Assembly: GCA_947174955.1 (NCBI GenBank)
Contig: CAMWKX010000001.1
Coordinates: 1-33,263, forward strand
Length of the DNA: 33,263 nt
DNA from: an uncultured Clostridia bacterium
GTDB taxonomy: Bacteria > Bacillota > Clostridia > Christensenellales > Borkfalkiaceae
Direction: 5' to 3'
The translations under genes were made by a program, and so were the position numbers. This document shows, in pieces, positions 30,273 through 33,263 of the stretch. Below the pieces are notes generated by a model. The model did no database searches, was not told the DNA's origin, and saw nothing but the letters and a program-made list of their open reading frames with translations. Position 1 is the first letter of the stretch. Every line of letters begins with the position of its first letter.

Positions 30273-30795
30273 CCTTTATATTATCGTTGGTATAAACGCA
30301 GATTTCGCTTGCGATTTTAAGCGACTTTTGCGCAATCTCTTCCGCGGTGAAATCGGTGTTCTGCACCAAAGCGCGCGCCGCCGCCAAAGCGTAGTTGCCG
30401 CCGCTGCCGATTGCCGCAATGCCGTCGTCGGGCTCAATGACCTCGCCCGTGCCCGAAACGATGAGCATCGTTTCGCTGTCGGCTACAATCATTAAAGCTT
30501 CCAGCTTTCTGCCCATCTTGTCGCCGCGCCAAAGCTCGGCAAGCTCTACCGCCGAACGCATAAGATTGCCCGAGAATTTGTTGAGCATACCCTCAAACTT
30601 TTCGCTTAAAGAGAACGCGTCCGAAACCGAACCCGCAAAGCCTAAAATTACTTTGCCGCCGTAAATTCTGCGCACCTTGGTGGCGCTGTTTTTAAATATT
30701 ACGCTCTCGCCCATAGTGACCTGTCCGTCGCCCGCGATAGCCGTCTTTCCGTTTAATTTAACTCCGCAAATGGTCGTTGCGTGAAATTCTGTCAT
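30259..30795 (-). CDS. hslV: HslV (ClpQ) peptidase
   Basis: A 178-residue threonine peptidase, the proteolytic chamber of HslUV. The N-terminus MTEFHATTICGVKL resembles Firmicutes HslV, where a short propeptide precedes the catalytic Thr; GDGQVTMGESVIFK and RRIYGGKVILGFAGS follow, and GSGGNYALAAARAL is conserved near residue 125. ATG 30795 is chosen for its GAGGTG site and family N-terminus; an upstream extension would lie in the trmFO tail and hairpin. It follows trmFO, as in Bacillus, but xerC is missing. Confidence 0.95.
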   Translation of the reverse strand: MTEFHATTICGVKLNGKTAIAGDGQVTMGESVIFKNSATKVRRIYGGKVILGFAGSVSDAFSLSEKFEGMLNKFSGNLMRSAVELAELWRGDKMGRKLEALMIVADSETMLIVSGTGEVIEPDDGIAAIGSGGNYALAAARALVQNTDFTAEEIAQKSLKIASEICVYTNDNIKVETI

Positions 30796-30822
30796 AATTT
30801 TACACCTCGATATATACATAAA

Positions 30823-30852
30823 CTCTTTGCGCCTATCGTTAAACGCAAAGAG
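30823..30852 (-). other. intercistronic hairpin between trmFO and hslV
   Basis: CTCTTTGCG (30823-30831) and CGCAAAGAG (30844-30852) form a perfect 9-base stem with a 12-base loop between the trmFO stop and the hslV ribosome site. There is no strong U-tract on the minus strand (TTTATG only), so it is more likely a processing or stability element than a terminator. Confidence 0.5.
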
Positions 30853-30856
30853 CAAA

Positions 30857-32161
30857 TTACTCACGTGTTTTTATTGTGAAATTTTTGATGTTTTCCAAAG
30901 CGCGTTCGGCTAATGCGGCGTACCTTTGCTTTTTGTCGCGCACCGTTTTTTCAAGCGGTTTTAGTATGCCGAAATTGGCGTTCATAGGCTGAAAATTATC
31001 GGTTACCCCCGATATATGTGCCGACAAAGCCCCCGAAACGGTTGTATTGTCGGGAATTATCACGGGCTTTCCTTCAAGCTTTCGCGCCATATGCACAGCC
31101 GCCAAAAGCCCGCTTGCCGCGCTCTCCACGTACCCTTCGACGCCCGTCATCTGCCCTGCAAAAAACAAAAGAGGACTGCCCTTGACCGAAAAATCTGCAT
31201 TCAAAATTTGCGGAGAATTTAAGTAAGTATTGCGGTGCATAACTCCGTAACGCAGAAACTCGGCATTAGCAAGCGCGGGTATCAGCGAGAAAACACGCTT
31301 CTGTTCGGGAAACTTCAAGTTGGTCTGACAGCCGACTAAATTGTAAGCCGTGCCGTCCGCCGTCTCCTTACGAAGTTGCAACACCGCGTAGAACTTGTTG
31401 CCGTCCTTATCACGCAAGCCCACGGGCTTGAACGGACCGAACCTCAGCGTTTCGCCGCCGCGTGCCGCCATAACCTCGACGGGCATACACCCCTCGAAAA
31501 TCTCGCGCTTATCGAACTCGTGCAACACCGCCTTTTCGGCGTTTACAAGCTCGTAGACAAACCGCTCGTACTGCTCCTTATTCAATGGGCAGTTTAAATA
31601 ATCGTCGCCGCCCTTGCCGTATCTGTCGCCGAAAAAGGCGCAGGACATATCCACGCTCTCGCGCGAAACGATTGGAGCCGACGCGTCGTAAAAGTGCAGA
31701 GCTCCGCCGAATTTTTGCCTTATATCCGCAGCTAAACCGTCGCAGGTCAAAGGACCGGTCGCCACTATACACGGCTCTTCGGAAATTTCTTTAACCTCTT
31801 CGCACATTATTTCTATATTGGGGTGAGAGCGCAGTTTATCTGTGATATACGCCGCAAACTTATCCCTGTCCACGGCAAGCGCGCCGCCGGCGGGTATTTC
31901 GGCACAAGCCGCCGCTTCCATCGTCAGCGAGCCTATAATGCGCATTTCCTCTTTTAAAAGTCCGCACGCGTTGGAGTACGCGTCCCTGCCCTTTAACGAG
32001 TTGGAACAGACCAGTTCGCCGAAGTCGGTGCTTTTATGCGCGGGCGTGAACGCGTGCGGTTTGATGTCGTAAAGTTCGACCTTATACCCGCGCTCCGCAA
32101 GATAGAACGCCGCCTCTGCCCCCGCAAGTCCCGCGCCGATAACTTTAACTTTTACCTTCAT
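30857..32161 (-). CDS. trmFO: TrmFO, folate-dependent tRNA (uracil-54) methyltransferase
   Basis: A 434-residue FAD- and methylenetetrahydrofolate-dependent enzyme that makes ribothymidine at position 54 of tRNA. The FAD fold is IGAGLAGAEAAFYLAERGY; DFGELVCSNSLKG and CAEIPAGGALAVDRDKFA are diagnostic of TrmFO (earlier called Gid), as are LRFGPFKPVGL and GQMTGVEGYVESAASGLLAA. Length is typical. Its ATG overlaps the topA stop (ATGA, 32158-32161), the widespread topA-trmFO arrangement of Firmicutes. Confidence 0.97.
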   Translation of the reverse strand: MKVKVKVIGAGLAGAEAAFYLAERGYKVELYDIKPHAFTPAHKSTDFGELVCSNSLKGRDAYSNACGLLKEEMRIIGSLTMEAAACAEIPAGGALAVDRDKFAAYITDKLRSHPNIEIMCEEVKEISEEPCIVATGPLTCDGLAADIRQKFGGALHFYDASAPIVSRESVDMSCAFFGDRYGKGGDDYLNCPLNKEQYERFVYELVNAEKAVLHEFDKREIFEGCMPVEVMAARGGETLRFGPFKPVGLRDKDGNKFYAVLQLRKETADGTAYNLVGCQTNLKFPEQKRVFSLIPALANAEFLRYGVMHRNTYLNSPQILNADFSVKGSPLLFFAGQMTGVEGYVESAASGLLAAVHMARKLEGKPVIIPDNTTVSGALSAHISGVTDNFQPMNANFGILKPLEKTVRDKKQRYAALAERALENIKNFTIKTRE

Positions 32162-33263
32162 TTTCCCTTTCGTCTAAATCTAGTTGCATCTCCAACTTTT
32201 GGCCAATTTTTAGTATCCATATTCGACAAATTAGGAGAAAACCTAAAGTCCTCACAAGCACTGCTTTGTCCACTACAATTTCCGTTTTTAAAATCCATAC
32301 AATCAGCACAGCTACTAGGTTCAGTACTTATTCTATTACCATCTGTGGTTGCATTCGTAGTCGGATGACTATTATCAACTTTTTTGCTGGGGATGTCTTT
32401 ATAACTTTTGCTTTGCGAGTTTTCTTCCGTATTTTCATTTTCGGGGACGGGCGAGGAATAATCGCAGTCCTTTTCGGAGCACTTTAAATTATTGCCCTTT
32501 CTTATAACGTAGCCCTTGCCGCACTTGGGACACTTGTCGCCCGTAGGGATATCCCAGCTTAAAAATTTGCAGTCGGGATAGCCCGTGCAGCCGTAATAGA
32601 TTTTGCCGTTTTTGGAGCGCATACGCCTCATAGGTTTGCCGCATTCGGGACACTTGCCGTCGGTATGATCGTTTGCCTTCGCACTGCCGTCGGTCTTATT
32701 TACGGGTTGCTTCGCCCCGCAGTTGGAGCACTCGTAATAGTCGCCGTACTTGCCCTTCTTTATGAACATAAAGCTGCCGCACTCGTGACACTTTTCCTCG
32801 GTGACCTTGACGTCGATGGGCAGAATCTGCGAGCACCCGGGGTAGTTGGGGCAGGCGAGGAACTTACCGAACTTGCCGCTTTTAACAACCATTTTTGCGC
32901 CGCACTTAGGGCAGTTCACATCGGAAGTTTCCACCTCGCTCTCGGAAACTATGTTCGAGCACTTGGGGTAGTTGGAGCACGCTAAATACTTGCCGTATTT
33001 GCCTATGCGCCTTATCATAACCGAGCCGCACTTTTCGCACTTCACGTCCGTTTCCTCGTCGCCGTCGCACGCGGCCGTGCGCAGTTTTTCGGCAAACGAC
33101 GGATAGAAATCGGAAATAATCGCGTGCCAGTCCACGCCGCCTTCCTCGATTTTGTCGAGGTCCTCTTCCATCTTCGCCGTGAAATCGACGTCCATAATGT
33201 CGGCAAAGTAATGCACTAAAATATCCGTGATTTTATACGCGACGTCGGTGGGCACCATATACT
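32158..33263 (-). CDS. topA: DNA topoisomerase I, C-terminal part with zinc ribbons and an unusual tail
   Basis: The last ~367 codons of topA; the 5' part lies beyond the right edge, as an open frame continues past 33258. The segment FADIMDVDFTAKMEEDLDKI is the end of the topoisomerase core. Five zinc-ribbon repeats follow: CEKCG..CSNYPKC, CPKCG..CPNYPGC, CHECG..CSNCG, CPECG..CTGYPDC and CPKCG..CSEKDC, which bind single-stranded DNA. After a Ser/Asn/Thr-rich linker comes an extra cysteine motif CADCMDFKNGNC and SACEDFRFSP that is not a topA ribbon. This tail (32158-about 32440) is AT-rich compared with the rest. TopA relaxes negative supercoils; the tail's role is unknown. Confidence 0.95.
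   Translation of the reverse strand, partial: YMVPTDVAYKITDILVHYFADIMDVDFTAKMEEDLDKIEEGGVDWHAIISDFYPSFAEKLRTAACDGDEETDVKCEKCGSVMIRRIGKYGKYLACSNYPKCSNIVSESEVETSDVNCPKCGAKMVVKSGKFGKFLACPNYPGCSQILPIDVKVTEEKCHECGSFMFIKKGKYGDYYECSNCGAKQPVNKTDGSAKANDHTDGKCPECGKPMRRMRSKNGKIYYGCTGYPDCKFLSWDIPTGDKCPKCGKGYVIRKGNNLKCSEKDCDYSSPVPENENTEENSQSKSYKDIPSKKVDNSHPTTNATTDGNRISTEPSSCADCMDFKNGNCSGQSSACEDFRFSPNLSNMDTKNWPKVGDATRFRRKGK

Overview
The window looks like chromosomal DNA of a strictly anaerobic Firmicute of the class Clostridia, probably an uncultured gut lineage; a Christensenellales-like placement is an inference from gene content and style, not shown. The evidence is an anaerobic class III ribonucleotide reductase (nrdD/nrdG), NuoE/NuoF-like subunits of the electron-bifurcating hydrogenase type, the topA-trmFO-hslV-hslU gene order typical of Firmicutes, clear Gram-positive-style promoters, a BspA-type surface lipoprotein and an ECF-type vitamin transporter. 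Most genes lie on the minus strand. No rRNA, tRNA, CRISPR array or transposase was seen.

Layout. 1-1222: start of a hydrogenase/NADH dehydrogenase operon (NuoE-like, then NuoF-like running off the left edge). 1333-4826: the two halves of a heterodimeric ABC exporter, with complementary degenerate motifs. 4864-5976: a short NSS-family transporter. 6007-10109: an operon read as nrdD, nrdG, dut, ROK sugar kinase; its 5' region (10110-10330) holds three NrdR-type boxes and two promoters. 10546-13538: two membrane-anchored XRE regulators and an HNH protein. 13634-16449: a vitamin B6 salvage locus with a MocR/PdxR regulator divergent from an ECF S component and a pyridoxamine/pyridoxal kinase. 16501-17685: rtcB. 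17726-18931: NADP-isocitrate dehydrogenase. 18990-21752: ddl and a membrane-anchored murF. 21756-23956: tsaE, tsaB, rimI and an alpha/beta hydrolase. 24010-26526: an AT-richer accessory cassette (GIY-YIG protein, BspA-like lipoprotein, divergent small XRE repressor with twin operators). 26575-33263: trxA, hisS, hslU, a membrane SUKH-like protein, hslV, trmFO and the 3' part of topA.

The most interesting material is regulatory. (i) The nrdD leader repeats one promoter/NrdR-box geometry twice, 87 bp apart. (ii) At both tsaE and the NSS gene, a TATAAT lies in the loop of an inverted repeat whose downstream arm contains the start codon, with no Shine-Dalgarno sequence. This suggests leaderless initiation combined with a hairpin that would hide the start codon on read-through mRNA. 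(iii) In the accessory cassette, a perfect palindrome fills the 17-bp spacer of the lipoprotein promoter and recurs 40 bp away over the -10 region of the repressor gene. (iv) A SUKH-like membrane protein is inserted between hslV and hslU, a position where I know of no standard partner. All functional statements are from reading the sequence; no searches were run.
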